Notes under the pieces: model-generated | What the model was told of the DNA's origin: nothing | Seen by the model: the letters and a program-made list of their open reading frames with translations, nothing else | Databases searched by the model: none | In this document: piece by piece, positions 51,213-61,399 of the stretch | How positions within the stretch are numbered: the first letter of the stretch is position 1 | Layout of the letters: every line of letters starts with the position of its first letter | Program-made: the position numbers and the translations under genes | Assembly: GCF_021044425.1 (NCBI RefSeq) | Contig: NZ_JAJNEC010000004.1 | Coordinates: forward strand, 892,605-956,604 | Reading direction: 5' to 3' | Length of the DNA: 64,000 bases | Origin: Niabella pedocola | Lineage (GTDB): Bacteria > Bacteroidota > Bacteroidia > Chitinophagales > Chitinophagaceae

Positions 51213-53963
51213 TTACCAAATACTGCCAAACTGGTCTTTATAGGCCTTGGGTGTTTCCCCGGTAATTTTTTTAAAGGAGGTTGAAAAATAGGAAGGGCTC
51301 GAAAACCCGGTCTGGTAGGCAATTTCGGCAAATGAGAGACCACCCTGCCGGATCAGGTAGCGGGCTTTCTGAATGCGTTGGTTCAGGATGTATTCATTAA
51401 CGCCCATCTGCAGCGACGGCTTCACTTTGCGGTACAACTGGATTTTTGAAAGGCCCAGTTCCCGGCAAAGATCCTGTACGGAAAAATGTTCATTGGCCAG
51501 GTTTTTTTCAATGACCGCATTAAAATCGGCAAGAAAGCGTTTTTCACTTTTACCACCCGCCGGCTGTACTTCTTTAGGAATAGCCGTAGTAAGATGTGTT
51601 TTCAGGTGCTGCCGGTTCTGCAGCAATCCGCGAATGGTTTGTTCCAGTACATCGATCCGGAACGGCTTCACGAGGTAGGCATCCGCATTCGTCCGCAACC
51701 CTTCCAACCGGTTATCATCGGTTGTTTTTGCGGTCAGCAATACGATGGGGATATGGGCGGTACGGATATCGGCCTTGAGCACGTTGGTCAGTTGCAGGCC
51801 ATCCGTATCCGGCATCATAATATCAGACAATACCAGGTCCGGAAATTCTTCAAACGCCTTGCGAATGCCCTCGCTCCCGTTTTTTGCTGTAATGATATGA
51901 TAGGTCCCCTGCAACTGTTCTGTAAGAAACCGGCGCAGATCGTCGTTATCTTCCACCACCAGGATACTTCCGGTACGGTCCTGTTGAGCCGCTGTATCCG
52001 GCACTTCCTGCAATGTAACCGGTGCCGCGCTGTGCTCCATTTGAAAACTTTCCACCCATGCAGGCATATGCGGCTGGTATCCGGACGGATCTGCCTTTAA
52101 TACGCCCGGCGCCTGTAACCATGCATCCCCCAACGGTAAGGCGATCACAAATACGGCACCACGGTGCTTTTCACTTTCCACATGAATCGTTCCTTTATGC
52201 AGTTCTACCAGCTCTTTTGAAAGCGCCAGCCCCACTCCGCTTCCGTTCTGGTTGCGCACATTGCCCTGGTAAAAAAGCTCAAACAACCGTTCCTTTTCTT
52301 CGTTGCTAAGTCCCGTACCTGAATCGGCTACTTTTATAAGTGCCGTTTGCCCGTCCGGCTCCAGCGTTACATGTACATGTCCGCCATCCGGTGTAAATTT
52401 GAAGGCGTTTGAAAACACATTGAACAATACCTTTTCCATCTTTTCAAAATCGATCCAGCACATCAACCTGGTTTCCCTGGTAAGCAGGCGGCAATCGATG
52501 TTCCGCTGCCGGGCCAGGCCTTCAAAGGATTGCAGCAACTCATTTACAAACAATACCAGGTCTGTTTCCTGCACGCGGAGGGTCATCTTGTTCAGCTCCA
52601 GTTTACGGAAATCCATCAACTGGTTTACCAGCAACAGGAGGCGGGAGGCATTTTTCCGGATCAGCGAGAATGATTCCCGCAGGTAGGCAGGTGTGCGCGT
52701 ATTCCGCAAGGCCTCTTCTGCGGGCGCAAGGATCAATGTTAACGGCGTCTTCAGCTCATGCGATACATTGGTAAAAAAGTTTAGTTTCTGCTCGGTGGCT
52801 TCCTGTATCTGCTGCGCCATTTCATTCAGCTGCTCGCTTTGCGAACGGATCTCATTGTTTTGTGTACGCAGCAATTTATATGCCCGGATATTTTTCCTCC
52901 GGAGATAGATGAGCAGGCAGGCCAACATCAATAACAGGATCAGGGTTCCCAAAAGGACTCCGATCAGGTTCTTTTGCGTGCGGAAGGTTTTTGCCTGGCT
53001 TTTCAGCAGGAGGTCCTGCCGTACAATATCTTTCTGCTGGGCGATCACCTTATTAAACTGTTGTTGCAGCATCACCACATTGGTGCTGTCTACGATAATC
53101 GTTCTCAAAAAATCGCGTTTGGGCACTTCCTGTTTATGCAGGATCCGGGCCGCCGCCCGTATTGCTTCACCGCCGCCTGTCGGGTACAGCACAGAAGCCA
53201 GGAGGGTTTTGTGCTCTACGAATGTCAACCCGGTTCCGGGCTGTGCATCCACCCCAATGATGCGGATACCGGGAAAGCCCAACTGCCGGCAAATAGTGGC
53301 GGCCGTATTGGCCATTACATCATTATGGGCAAAGATCAGCTGTGTATTCCGGAGTTGGTCCGTTAACGCCGGCAATTGTTGTTGTACGCTTCCTTCCAGC
53401 CAGTCGCCCCGGATCACCTGCACGTTTATCTGCGGGAAAGCGGCCATTGCATCTGCAAAACCCTTTTCCCGTTGCCGGGCAGGTGTAGATGACTGCAATC
53501 CGGTGATTTCAATAATCGATCCTTTCTGACCCAGGAAATCTGCCGCATAAGTGCCCGCCAGCCGGCCCACTTCTATATTGTCTGCCCCGATAAAACTGGT
53601 GTAAGAACCCGAATTAATATTCCGGTCTACCGTGATCACCGGAATACCACTTTTATATACACTGTCGATGATGGGCGTAAGCGGGGATGCTTCATTGGGT
53701 GATACGATCAGCAGATCGATCTTTTTTTTCACCAGCTCCCGGATCTGCTGAACCTGGGTTTGGCTGTTATAACCGGCCTGCCGGTAAATGATCCGCAGAT
53801 CGGGGTTAAAGACCAGCTCCCGGTCCATTTCCGCCTTCATCTCCTTCCTCCAGGCATCCGCATCTCCCAGTTGCGAAATCCCTATCACCAACTGCCGTTG
53901 CTGTTGCCGCATACAGCCGGCAAACAGGAGCAGGATCAAAAAAATGACCAGATTTCTGCCCAT
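51213..53963 (-). CDS. Hybrid two-component sensor with sugar-binding periplasmic domain and AraC output (fructose-type HTCS)
   Basis: This single-chain sensor and response regulator has ~916 residues. A signal peptide or first anchor (LVIFLILLLFAGC) precedes a periplasmic sugar-binding domain of the LacI/RbsB type (IGISQLGDADAWRKEMKAEM, LIVSPNEASPLTPIIDSVY). A membrane helix is at ~330-355, and the kinase core has the H box (FFTNVSHELKTPLTLILAPA), N box (FNVFSNAFKFTPDGG) and G boxes (ADSGTGLSNEE). A receiver domain with the phospho-Asp in VLSDIMMPDTDG precedes an AraC helix-turn-helix ending in GETPKAYKDQF. The Bacteroides relative BT1754 binds fructose and controls a levan locus, which fits the adjacent fructan genes. 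The ATG at 53963 is chosen because a TAAATTTG box lies just upstream; 53987 is the alternative. Confidence 0.93.
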   Translation of the reverse strand: MGRNLVIFLILLLFAGCMRQQQRQLVIGISQLGDADAWRKEMKAEMDRELVFNPDLRIIYRQAGYNSQTQVQQIRELVKKKIDLLIVSPNEASPLTPIIDSVYKSGIPVITVDRNINSGSYTSFIGADNIEVGRLAGTYAADFLGQKGSIIEITGLQSSTPARQREKGFADAMAAFPQINVQVIRGDWLEGSVQQQLPALTDQLRNTQLIFAHNDVMANTAATICRQLGFPGIRIIGVDAQPGTGLTFVEHKTLLASVLYPTGGGEAIRAAARILHKQEVPKRDFLRTIIVDSTNVVMLQQQFNKVIAQQKDIVRQDLLLKSQAKTFRTQKNLIGVLLGTLILLLMLACLLIYLRRKNIRAYKLLRTQNNEIRSQSEQLNEMAQQIQEATEQKLNFFTNVSHELKTPLTLILAPAEEALRNTRTPAYLRESFSLIRKNASRLLLLVNQLMDFRKLELNKMTLRVQETDLVLFVNELLQSFEGLARQRNIDCRLLTRETRLMCWIDFEKMEKVLFNVFSNAFKFTPDGGHVHVTLEPDGQTALIKVADSGTGLSNEEKERLFELFYQGNVRNQNGSGVGLALSKELVELHKGTIHVESEKHRGAVFVIALPLGDAWLQAPGVLKADPSGYQPHMPAWVESFQMEHSAAPVTLQEVPDTAAQQDRTGSILVVEDNDDLRRFLTEQLQGTYHIITAKNGSEGIRKAFEEFPDLVLSDIMMPDTDGLQLTNVLKADIRTAHIPIVLLTAKTTDDNRLEGLRTNADAYLVKPFRIDVLEQTIRGLLQNRQHLKTHLTTAIPKEVQPAGGKSEKRFLADFNAVIEKNLANEHFSVQDLCRELGLSKIQLYRKVKPSLQMGVNEYILNQRIQKARYLIRQGGLSFAEIAYQTGFSSPSYFSTSFKKITGETPKAYKDQFGSIW

Positions 53964-53991
53964 TGCAATCGTTTTTGGGAGTATCATGATC

Positions 53992-53999
53992 CAAATTTA
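53992..53999 (-). promoter_or_regulatory. Possible -7 promoter element (TAAATTTG) of the sensor gene
   Basis: The minus strand reads TAAATTTG, matching TAnnTTTG. It ends 5 bases before the ATG at 53987 and 29 before the ATG at 53963, so the second ATG is favoured as the start. A supporting -33 box is not convincing. Confidence 0.35.
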
Positions 54000-54011
54000 A
54001 CAGGAAGCGGG

Positions 54012-54040
54012 TACAATATTGAAATTTGTTGATACAATAT
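54012..54040. promoter_or_regulatory. 21 bp spaced direct repeat between sensor and transporter, candidate HTCS site
   Basis: TACAATAT occurs at 54012-54019 and at 54033-54040, a spacing of exactly 21 bases (two helical turns). AraC-type output domains typically bind direct repeats at this spacing. The site lies between the divergent sensor and transporter genes. Confidence 0.4.
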
Positions 54041-54216
54041 CTAAAAGCACCGCCTTCAATTTTATCCAATCAAATCTTCAATGAATTGATAATCAAAATA
54101 AAAAATCAATGCCTGCCGATTTTAAAATTTTTAAAAGGAATTGATACGAATTCAAAACAGAACCGGCACTGTGGCATGCTATTTTCACTGCACAATTTAA
54201 CAACAACGATCAGCAT

Positions 54217-55551
54217 ATGAAAAGTAAACTTTTGTTCTGGAGTATCGTCATCGCCCTTGGAGGTCTTTTATTCGGGATGGATGTGGCGGTTATTTCCGGC
54301 GCCGAACAACAAATACAAAAGGTATGGCAACTCAGCGATGTGCTTCATGGCCAGGCGCTGGCAGCGGCTTTATATGGTACCATTATCGGTGCACTGTTTG
54401 GCGGTGTACCGGCCGAACGCTATGGCCGGAAAAAAGTATTGCTCTGGATCGGGATCGCGTTTTTTATAGCCTCAGTAGGCTCGGCCCTTGCACATGATGT
54501 GGTTACATTTATGCTCTTCCGCTTCCTGGGAGGTTTGGGTGTGGGCGCCTCTTCTGTAGTGGCCCCTATGTTCATTTCGGAGATCGCCCCTGCAAAAAAC
54601 CGGGGCAAACTGGTGGCCACCTTCCAGTTCAATATCGTTTTTGGGATCCTGCTGGCCTACTTATCCAATTATTTACTGAGCGGACTGGGCGATATCGCCT
54701 GGCGCTGGATGCTGGGAATCCTGGCCCTGCCCGCAGCACTTTTCGTAGCACTATTATCACTGGTACCCGAAAGCCCGCGCTGGTTAATGGTGCATAAAAA
54801 CGACTATGCCGGAGCCCGGAAGATCCTGGAAGTATCGGATCCGGAAGGTGTAGAAGAAGCGATCCGTTCAATACAGCAGGACGTGGAGGAAGACCGCAAA
54901 AAAGCCAGCCTTTCTGTTTTCTTTTCCAGGCGGTTTATAAAGCCCATCATCATGGCCACACTGGTTGCCCTGTTTAACCAGTTATCCGGCATCAACGCTA
55001 TTATTTATTTTGCCCCCCGGGTTTTTGAACTGGCAGGGCTGGGGAAAAGCACGGCTTTTTTACAAAGTGCCGGTGTAGGGTTGGTGAACCTGGTATTTAC
55101 CATGCTGGGACTTTACCTGATCGACCGCCTGGGTCGTAAAAAATTAATGCTTATCGGCTCACTGGGATATATTGTTTCACTGGGTGCTATTGCCGCCGCC
55201 TTTTATTACCAGTACCTCGGCGGCATGATCGTGCCCCTGCTGGTGTTTATGTTTATAGCCGCACACGCCATTGGGCAGGGCGCAGTGATCTGGGTATTTA
55301 TTTCAGAAATCTTCCCCAACCAGGTACGTTCGTATGGCCAATCCCTGGGCAGCTCCGTACACTGGGTAATGGCGGCCATTATCACCAGTGTATTTCCCTT
55401 CTTTGCCAATAACCCCGCTATTGGCCCTGCAAAAATCTTCCTCTTCTTTATGCTCATGATGATCCTGCAACTGCTATGGGTACTATTTAAAATGCCCGAA
55501 ACCAAGGGGGTTTCGTTAGAGGAAATGGAGCGAAAACTGGGTCATCACTAA
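54217..55551 (+). CDS. MFS sugar porter, probable fructose importer
   Basis: This 444-residue inner-membrane transporter has 12 predicted helices. Sugar-porter signatures are present: FGMDVAVISGAEQQIQ at the first helix, AERYGRKKVLLWIG after helix 2, VPESPRWLM between halves, NQLSGINAIIYFAP in helix 7 and MPETKGVSLEEMERKLG at the end. It stands first in the plus-strand fructan unit, divergent from the fructose-type sensor and followed at 45 bases by the fructokinase gene. It should carry the fructose released by the GH32 enzyme into the cytoplasm. The family assignment is firm; fructose is inferred from context. Confidence 0.92.
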   Translation: MKSKLLFWSIVIALGGLLFGMDVAVISGAEQQIQKVWQLSDVLHGQALAAALYGTIIGALFGGVPAERYGRKKVLLWIGIAFFIASVGSALAHDVVTFMLFRFLGGLGVGASSVVAPMFISEIAPAKNRGKLVATFQFNIVFGILLAYLSNYLLSGLGDIAWRWMLGILALPAALFVALLSLVPESPRWLMVHKNDYAGARKILEVSDPEGVEEAIRSIQQDVEEDRKKASLSVFFSRRFIKPIIMATLVALFNQLSGINAIIYFAPRVFELAGLGKSTAFLQSAGVGLVNLVFTMLGLYLIDRLGRKKLMLIGSLGYIVSLGAIAAAFYYQYLGGMIVPLLVFMFIAAHAIGQGAVIWVFISEIFPNQVRSYGQSLGSSVHWVMAAIITSVFPFFANNPAIGPAKIFLFFMLMMILQLLWVLFKMPETKGVSLEEMERKLGHH

Positions 55552-55596
55552 TCGCGCTCCTTATTTACATCACTGTTTAAAAAATAACCGACTGTT

Positions 55597-56514
55597 ATGC
55601 TTCGTAATACCGAAAAGGGAATCGTATGCTTTGGCGAGATCCTCTGGGATGTGCTGCCCGACCGTGAACTGCCGGGTGGTGCCCCCATGAATGTAGCCTA
55701 CCATTTAACCAAACTGGGGCATCCCACCAGCCTTATTTCCCGGCTGGGCAACGATGAACGCGGCCACCGGCTGCGCGCCATACTCGAAGGCCGGCAGCTG
55801 GATACGGGTTTTGTTCAAACCGATGCGCACTATGGCACCAGCGTGGTAATGGCCACACCAAATGAAGCCGGCGATATGAAATACGAGATCGTTGAAAATG
55901 TAGCCTGGGATTTTATTGAGCTGCAGCCCCTGCATGCCACCCTCATCGCTAACGCCCGGTATTTTATATTCGGAAGCCTGGCCACGCGCAACGTGGTATC
56001 CCGGAATACGCTTTTCCAGCTGATGGATATTCCCTGCCGGAAGGTGCTGGATATTAACCTCCGGGCGCCGTTTATCAATAAGGAACTGCTGGAGTACCAG
56101 CTTCACAAAATCCAGGTGCTGAAGATGAACGAAGAGGAACTGAACCTGGTAGCCGGCTGGTATGGCCGCCTGGATCGCATTGAAGACAGGATGCAATTGC
56201 TGCAGGACCGGTTTCATATCGAAACGCTGATCGTTACCCGTGGTGCAAAAGGAGCCGTTGTAAATTACAATAACCGCTTTTATGCACATCAGGGCTTCAA
56301 GGTGAAGGTAGCCGATACCATCGGCAGCGGCGACAGCTTCCTGGCAGGCTTTCTTTCAAAATTTATTGAGGGCACACCCATCGATGCCACACTGGCCTAT
56401 GCCTGTTCGGTGGGTGCCTTTGTGGCCACCCGCGAAGGCGGCTGTCCGGATTATGATGTGGGCGCCATTGAAGCCGCTTTTCACCCGACAACAAGTTCGC
56501 AAAAAAAAATCTGA
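55597..56514 (+). CDS. PfkB-family fructokinase
   Basis: This 305-residue cytoplasmic sugar kinase phosphorylates, most likely, fructose to fructose 6-phosphate using ATP. PfkB motifs include the substrate-binding GGAPMNVAYHLTKLGH (~28), DTIGSGDSFLAGFLSKF (~232) with the catalytic Asp in GSGDS, and LIVTRGAKGAVV before it. FGEILWDVLPDRELPGG at the start is typical of fructokinases. It sits between the sugar porter and the fructan SusC gene (29 bases), so the order is uptake, kinase, outer-membrane import. Fructose specificity is supported by the neighbouring GH32 enzyme. Confidence 0.93.
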   Translation: MLRNTEKGIVCFGEILWDVLPDRELPGGAPMNVAYHLTKLGHPTSLISRLGNDERGHRLRAILEGRQLDTGFVQTDAHYGTSVVMATPNEAGDMKYEIVENVAWDFIELQPLHATLIANARYFIFGSLATRNVVSRNTLFQLMDIPCRKVLDINLRAPFINKELLEYQLHKIQVLKMNEEELNLVAGWYGRLDRIEDRMQLLQDRFHIETLIVTRGAKGAVVNYNNRFYAHQGFKVKVADTIGSGDSFLAGFLSKFIEGTPIDATLAYACSVGAFVATREGGCPDYDVGAIEAAFHPTTSSQKKI

Positions 56515-56543
56515 TTGTTTTAAACCTACTAACAAGTGTCAAT

Positions 56544-59500
56544 ATGAAACAAATTCTCACATTTATTTTATCCTGCATTGCAGGAATGAGCGTTGCCCAA
56601 CAAATAACGGTAACAGGAACCGTTCGGGGCAAAAGCACGCAGGAGCCGGTTTCCGGGGTTACCATTAAAGCCGCCAACAGTATCGTAATAACGGACACTG
56701 CCGGGCGTTTCAGCATTCATACCGCAGTTAACGGGCAGCTCGCTTTCAGCCATGTGAGCATGAAGCCACTTACCCTTACCGTAGCCAATGCCAGCAGCCC
56801 GCTGCTTGTGGAAATGGAAGAGCTGGTAGGACTGGGCCAGCAGGTGATCGTGGTGGGCTATTCCACCCAGCGAAAACAGGATGTAACCGGGTCCGTAGCG
56901 GTAGTGGATCTAAGCCCGGTAAAAAATACCAGCTCCGGCAATACCATGCAGGCGTTGCAGGGACGTGTAGCCGGGTTGTATATTGAAAAGGACGGATCAC
57001 CCAATGGTGCCAACAGCCGTATCCTGATCCGTGGCGCCAATACCCTGGGCAATACCGATCCGCTGTATATCATCGACGGCGTACCCACCACACGCCCGGA
57101 AGTATTCCAGAACCTCAACCCTGCCAGCATTGCATCGGTGCAGATCTTAAAAGATGCGTCCGCCGCTTCCATCTATGGATCTCGGGCCTCCAACGGAGTG
57201 GTGATCGTTACCACCAAGAACGGCGGCAATACCGAGGGCCGGGTCAACTTTCAACTCAACACCAGCCTGTCGGCCCAGTCTGAAAAATATGCCCGCTATA
57301 AAATGCTGGATGCCGTTGGCCGTGGCAAGGCCCTTTGGCAGGCATCCGTAAATGACCGCATTAACCCGGTGGATGCCTATGGCGAGATTTACACCTTCGA
57401 CTGGAATAATAATTTCGACAACCCCGTGCTGAACAATGTTGCTCCCAAACCCTTTGTAGGGGGCGACCCCAATGTTCCGGTTGGGAACACCGACTGGCAG
57501 CACGTAATGTATAAAACCGGATACGTTTCCAATACCACGCTCACGGCTTCCGTTGGCAACAGGAATTCCTCCATGGAGATCAACCTGGGGTATCTTAAAA
57601 ACACGGGCATGCTGCGGTATACCGGATACGACCGGCTGAGCGGGGGCATCAGTGCCATCACCCGTGCATTTGACAATAAACTCACATTTGGGGTAAACTT
57701 CAACATCGCCAATTCCGATGAAACCCTGGCCACAAAAGACATCGGCGGCTCCCCTACAACCTTCCTTGCGGTAACACTGGCCCCAACCATACCGGTATAT
57801 AAAAAGGATGGAACCACTTTTGCCGGCCCGGTAGGCGGCGGTTATTCCGACCGCAATAACCCGTTGCATATGCAGTACCTGGCCCGCTGGAACAATGCCA
57901 ACCGCCTGAGTGCATTTGGAAATGTGTTTGCCGAAATACAACCGGCAAAAAACCTGTTCTTTAAAACAAGTATCGGTTCCGACAATGCATTCTTCAAAAG
58001 CAAGGTAATAGAACCCTCCTTTAATGAATATGCCCCCAGCCGCGGCACCAACAGTCTTACGTTTGATGAAAACCGGTATACCAGCATTACATTTTCCAAT
58101 ACGCTGCGCTACAATTTAAACCTGGGAGAAAGCCGCTTTAAATTCCTGGCAGGTGCAGAATATATAAAAACCGATCTCGATACCCGGTATACCCGTAAAG
58201 AAAATTTCAGTTTACAAACCGAAGATTATTTTACACTGGATGCGGGCACCGGTAAAACAACGGCTCTGGGAAGGTCTACAGGTAACCGGCTTTTTTCACA
58301 GTTCGGCAGAATCGATTACAGCTACGCAGACCGGTACCTGGCGGCACTTACGGTAAGACGAGACGGGTCTTCCCGCTTCGGATCCGAGAACCAGTATGGT
58401 ATTTTCCCCGCTGCTTCACTAGGATGGCGGCTGGATAAAGAAGCGTTTATGCAAAACAATGCGCTGTTCTCCGAGCTGAAATTAAGAGTGGGCGCCGGCC
58501 GCGTGGGCAACCAGCAGATCGGTGACATCGCACGGTTCCTCCTGTTTGCAACCCGTTATGGCACCACGCAAAATGAACTGACGCCAGGCTTCTGGGAACA
58601 ATATATGAACATCGGTACTGCCTATTCCCTCTCCGGAGCCAATACCGGCGCGCTGCCCTCCGGTTTTGCACAAATACAGGCTGCCAATGCAGCCTTAAAA
58701 TGGGAAACCACTGATGAGATCAATGCCGGTATCGATTTCTCTATTCTAAAAAATACGATATACGGCTCCTTTGATTATTTCACCCGCAATACCACCGGTA
58801 TCCTCATCATCCCTCCCGTAGCATCGGCGTTGGGAGAAGGAAAACAACGGCCCGTTAACGGTGCTTCCAAAACCAATAAAGGCTGGGAATTTGTACTGGG
58901 TTACCGCGGCGACCGCTCCGCCGATATCGGATATAATGTACAGCTGAATCTTGCGCATTTCCGCGACCAGATCACCGAACTTCCCGAAGAAGTGCGGCCG
59001 GCCTACCCCGGCAATGTGGAAAATACGATCATCGGTCATTCCCAGTTCGACATTTTCGGATACAAGACGGCCGGACTGTTCCAGTCGCAGGCCGAAGTAG
59101 ACGCCGCACCCACACAGGTGGGCGCCGGCCCCGGCCGCATCCGTTATGTAGACATCAATAACGATGGAATGATCGATGACAGGGACCGCACCTGGATCGG
59201 AACTACCTTACCCAAACTGGAGTATGGGGTGCGCGTGGATCTCAACTATAAAAAGTTCGATGTTTCTGTATTTGGATCGGGCGTAGCCGGACGCAGGGGA
59301 TATGACGGCTATACCGACTTCAACAACCTGATGAAGAGCCGCGAGAACGTTGGTCCCGGTGTACTGGACGGATGGACCCCGCAGCACACCGATACCGATA
59401 TCCCAGCATTAACGCTCAAGGACAATAACAATGAGCGACGCACTTCGGACTATTTTATCGTTAGCACTTCTTACTTCAAACTACGGAATTTACAGGTGGG

Positions 59501-59672
59501 ATATACCATTGATCCCCGCAAATTCTTTACAAGGGTACGGTTCTTCCTGATGGGCGAAAACCTTGTAACCATGAAGAACAAAAAATACCTGAGCCCCGAT
59601 CCTGAAAGGATCTCCATGGATCCGATACCGGTTCCGCGTACGTTCACATTCGGTGTTAATGCATCCTTTTAA
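56544..59672 (+). CDS. SusC/RagA-family TonB-linked fructan transporter
   Basis: This 1042-residue outer-membrane transporter has a signal peptide ending in SVAQ (~18). A carboxypeptidase-regulatory-like domain is at ~22-95 (VTGTVRGKSTQEPVSGVTIK), then the plug with SusC signature (LYIIDGVPTTRPEVFQNLNP, ILKDASAASIYGSRASNGVV) and a barrel ending in PRTFTFGVNASF. There is no STN domain, consistent with control by the hybrid sensor and not by a sigma/FecR pair. Together with the SusD that follows at 21 bases it should import fructo-oligosaccharides. Confidence 0.95.
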   Translation: MKQILTFILSCIAGMSVAQQITVTGTVRGKSTQEPVSGVTIKAANSIVITDTAGRFSIHTAVNGQLAFSHVSMKPLTLTVANASSPLLVEMEELVGLGQQVIVVGYSTQRKQDVTGSVAVVDLSPVKNTSSGNTMQALQGRVAGLYIEKDGSPNGANSRILIRGANTLGNTDPLYIIDGVPTTRPEVFQNLNPASIASVQILKDASAASIYGSRASNGVVIVTTKNGGNTEGRVNFQLNTSLSAQSEKYARYKMLDAVGRGKALWQASVNDRINPVDAYGEIYTFDWNNNFDNPVLNNVAPKPFVGGDPNVPVGNTDWQHVMYKTGYVSNTTLTASVGNRNSSMEINLGYLKNTGMLRYTGYDRLSGGISAITRAFDNKLTFGVNFNIANSDETLATKDIGGSPTTFLAVTLAPTIPVYKKDGTTFAGPVGGGYSDRNNPLHMQYLARWNNANRLSAFGNVFAEIQPAKNLFFKTSIGSDNAFFKSKVIEPSFNEYAPSRGTNSLTFDENRYTSITFSNTLRYNLNLGESRFKFLAGAEYIKTDLDTRYTRKENFSLQTEDYFTLDAGTGKTTALGRSTGNRLFSQFGRIDYSYADRYLAALTVRRDGSSRFGSENQYGIFPAASLGWRLDKEAFMQNNALFSELKLRVGAGRVGNQQIGDIARFLLFATRYGTTQNELTPGFWEQYMNIGTAYSLSGANTGALPSGFAQIQAANAALKWETTDEINAGIDFSILKNTIYGSFDYFTRNTTGILIIPPVASALGEGKQRPVNGASKTNKGWEFVLGYRGDRSADIGYNVQLNLAHFRDQITELPEEVRPAYPGNVENTIIGHSQFDIFGYKTAGLFQSQAEVDAAPTQVGAGPGRIRYVDINNDGMIDDRDRTWIGTTLPKLEYGVRVDLNYKKFDVSVFGSGVAGRRGYDGYTDFNNLMKSRENVGPGVLDGWTPQHTDTDIPALTLKDNNNERRTSDYFIVSTSYFKLRNLQVGYTIDPRKFFTRVRFFLMGENLVTMKNKKYLSPDPERISMDPIPVPRTFTFGVNASF

Positions 59673-59693
59673 TACAATTCAAAAAACATAAAT

Positions 59694-61394
59694 ATGAAGC
59701 ATATCATTATCATAGCGATGCTTTTTATGGCGGCCTTTACCTCCTGTAAAAAAGCATTGGATTACACACCCAAAGGGTACCTGGTAGCTGAGGATATCAG
59801 CGGACCGGAAGCCATTGAAGGATTGGTTACGGCCGCCTATGCCGCCATCGGCAACGGCGACATGATTGGCCCCATCTATAGCAAATGGGCATACGGCGGT
59901 GTGCGTTCGGATGATTGTTACAAGGGCGGTGGCGGCACCGGCGATGTGGGTGAAGTAGACGCGATGGAGCACTACAACCTGGTGGTGCCCACCATGGACG
60001 CCTTTGTATCCCGGACCTGGAAGAATCTTTTTAAATCCATTTCAAGAGCCAATGCGGGTTTGCGGGCTGTAAATGCAGCCGACGAGGCCAGCTTTCCCAA
60101 TAAAAAAATCCGCCAGGCCGAACTCCGGTTCCTGAGGGCACACAGTTATTTTACCATGAAGCTCCTCTATAAGAACATTCCCATTTTCGACGAAAATGCA
60201 ACGGACGCCGACATCCTGAAAACCGCCAACGATCTTGGCAATGATGAATCCTGGAACCGGATTGCCGCCGATTTCCAGTTCGCCGCCGACAACCTACCGG
60301 AAGCACAGGCAGAAAAAGCAAGGGCCAATAAGTACGCTGCGCAGGCCTACCTGGCTAAAGTAAAATTATACCAGGCGTACGAACAGGATACCCGGCACCA
60401 GGTAACGAAGATCAATACTACCCGGCTGCAGGAAGTGATCACCTTAACCCAATCGGTGATCGGTTCCGGGAAATACCACCTGAGTACGGATATCGCCGAT
60501 AATTTTTTACCCGAAACGGAGAATGGCCCCGAATCGGTATTCGCCATCCAGTTTACCATTAACGACGGCACTACAACCGGCCGGCTGAACTTTGAAGACG
60601 GACTGAACTACCCCCATGGTGCACCTCAATATGGCTGCTGTGGATTTTACGCGGCCAGCCAGAACCTTGTAAATGCGCATACCACGGACGCAAACGGGCT
60701 GCCCAATTTCAATACCTTTAATAACAGTATTGCAGATTTGAATACAGCTACTGTTGATCCGCGTTTGGACCATACGGTGGGCATTGACGGGCACCCTTAT
60801 AAATACGACCCTTCCAAACCCTTTAGCAACAGCTGGGTTAGAGACCCCGGTGTATACGGTAATTTTCATACCATGCGCAACCAGCAGCTGGCCACAAGCG
60901 CCTCCTACCTGAAGCAGGGACCATTTATGGGCTCCGCAAAGAACTACGATGTGATCCGCTTTGACGACGTATTGCTGATGCAGGCCGAAGCCTATATTGA
61001 GCTGGGACAACAGGATAAAGCCCTGCCCATTATTAATGATATCCGGAAAAGAGCCGCAGCCAGTACGGGCCGGCTCAAGAAGCAGGACGGAACCTTTCCC
61101 TCCAAATACCGGATCGGTGAATACAGCAGCACCGGGTGGACGCAGGATTATGCCCGCAAAGCCCTGCAATGGGAACGCAGGATGGAGTTTGCAACCGAAG
61201 GTGACCGGTTTTTTGACCTTGTACGATGGGGTATTGCAGAATCCGTTTTAAACGGCTATCTTGCAACAGAGAAGCTAAGAAGACCCTTCCTGACAACGGC
61301 TAAATTTACAGCCGGACGGGATGAGTACCTGCCCATACCACAATCAGAGATCACTTTTACCAAAGGCCTGTACAAACAAAACCCGGGGTATTGA
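59694..61394 (+). CDS. SusD/RagB-family fructan-binding lipoprotein
   Basis: This 566-residue surface lipoprotein has an SPII signal ending in FTSCKKALDYTPKG. The N-terminal TPR region has QAELRFLRAHSYFTMKLLYK, and the C-terminal region carries RFDDVLLMQAEAYIELGQQD, ALQWERRMEFATEGDRFFDL and VRWGIAE. The ending LPIPQSEITFTKGLYKQNPGY is typical. It is the partner of the SusC encoded directly upstream. Fructan as ligand is deduced from the fructokinase, the GH32 gene and the sensor. Confidence 0.94.
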   Translation: MKHIIIIAMLFMAAFTSCKKALDYTPKGYLVAEDISGPEAIEGLVTAAYAAIGNGDMIGPIYSKWAYGGVRSDDCYKGGGGTGDVGEVDAMEHYNLVVPTMDAFVSRTWKNLFKSISRANAGLRAVNAADEASFPNKKIRQAELRFLRAHSYFTMKLLYKNIPIFDENATDADILKTANDLGNDESWNRIAADFQFAADNLPEAQAEKARANKYAAQAYLAKVKLYQAYEQDTRHQVTKINTTRLQEVITLTQSVIGSGKYHLSTDIADNFLPETENGPESVFAIQFTINDGTTTGRLNFEDGLNYPHGAPQYGCCGFYAASQNLVNAHTTDANGLPNFNTFNNSIADLNTATVDPRLDHTVGIDGHPYKYDPSKPFSNSWVRDPGVYGNFHTMRNQQLATSASYLKQGPFMGSAKNYDVIRFDDVLLMQAEAYIELGQQDKALPIINDIRKRAAASTGRLKKQDGTFPSKYRIGEYSSTGWTQDYARKALQWERRMEFATEGDRFFDLVRWGIAESVLNGYLATEKLRRPFLTTAKFTAGRDEYLPIPQSEITFTKGLYKQNPGY

Positions 61395-61399
61395 TCCTT

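Noticed and set aside
57147..57941. 264-residue minus-strand frame in the fructan SusC
   Set aside because: Antisense shadow of a clear SusC gene.
60507..61169. 220-residue minus-strand frame in the fructan SusD
   Set aside because: Antisense shadow of the SusD gene, without its own domain pattern.
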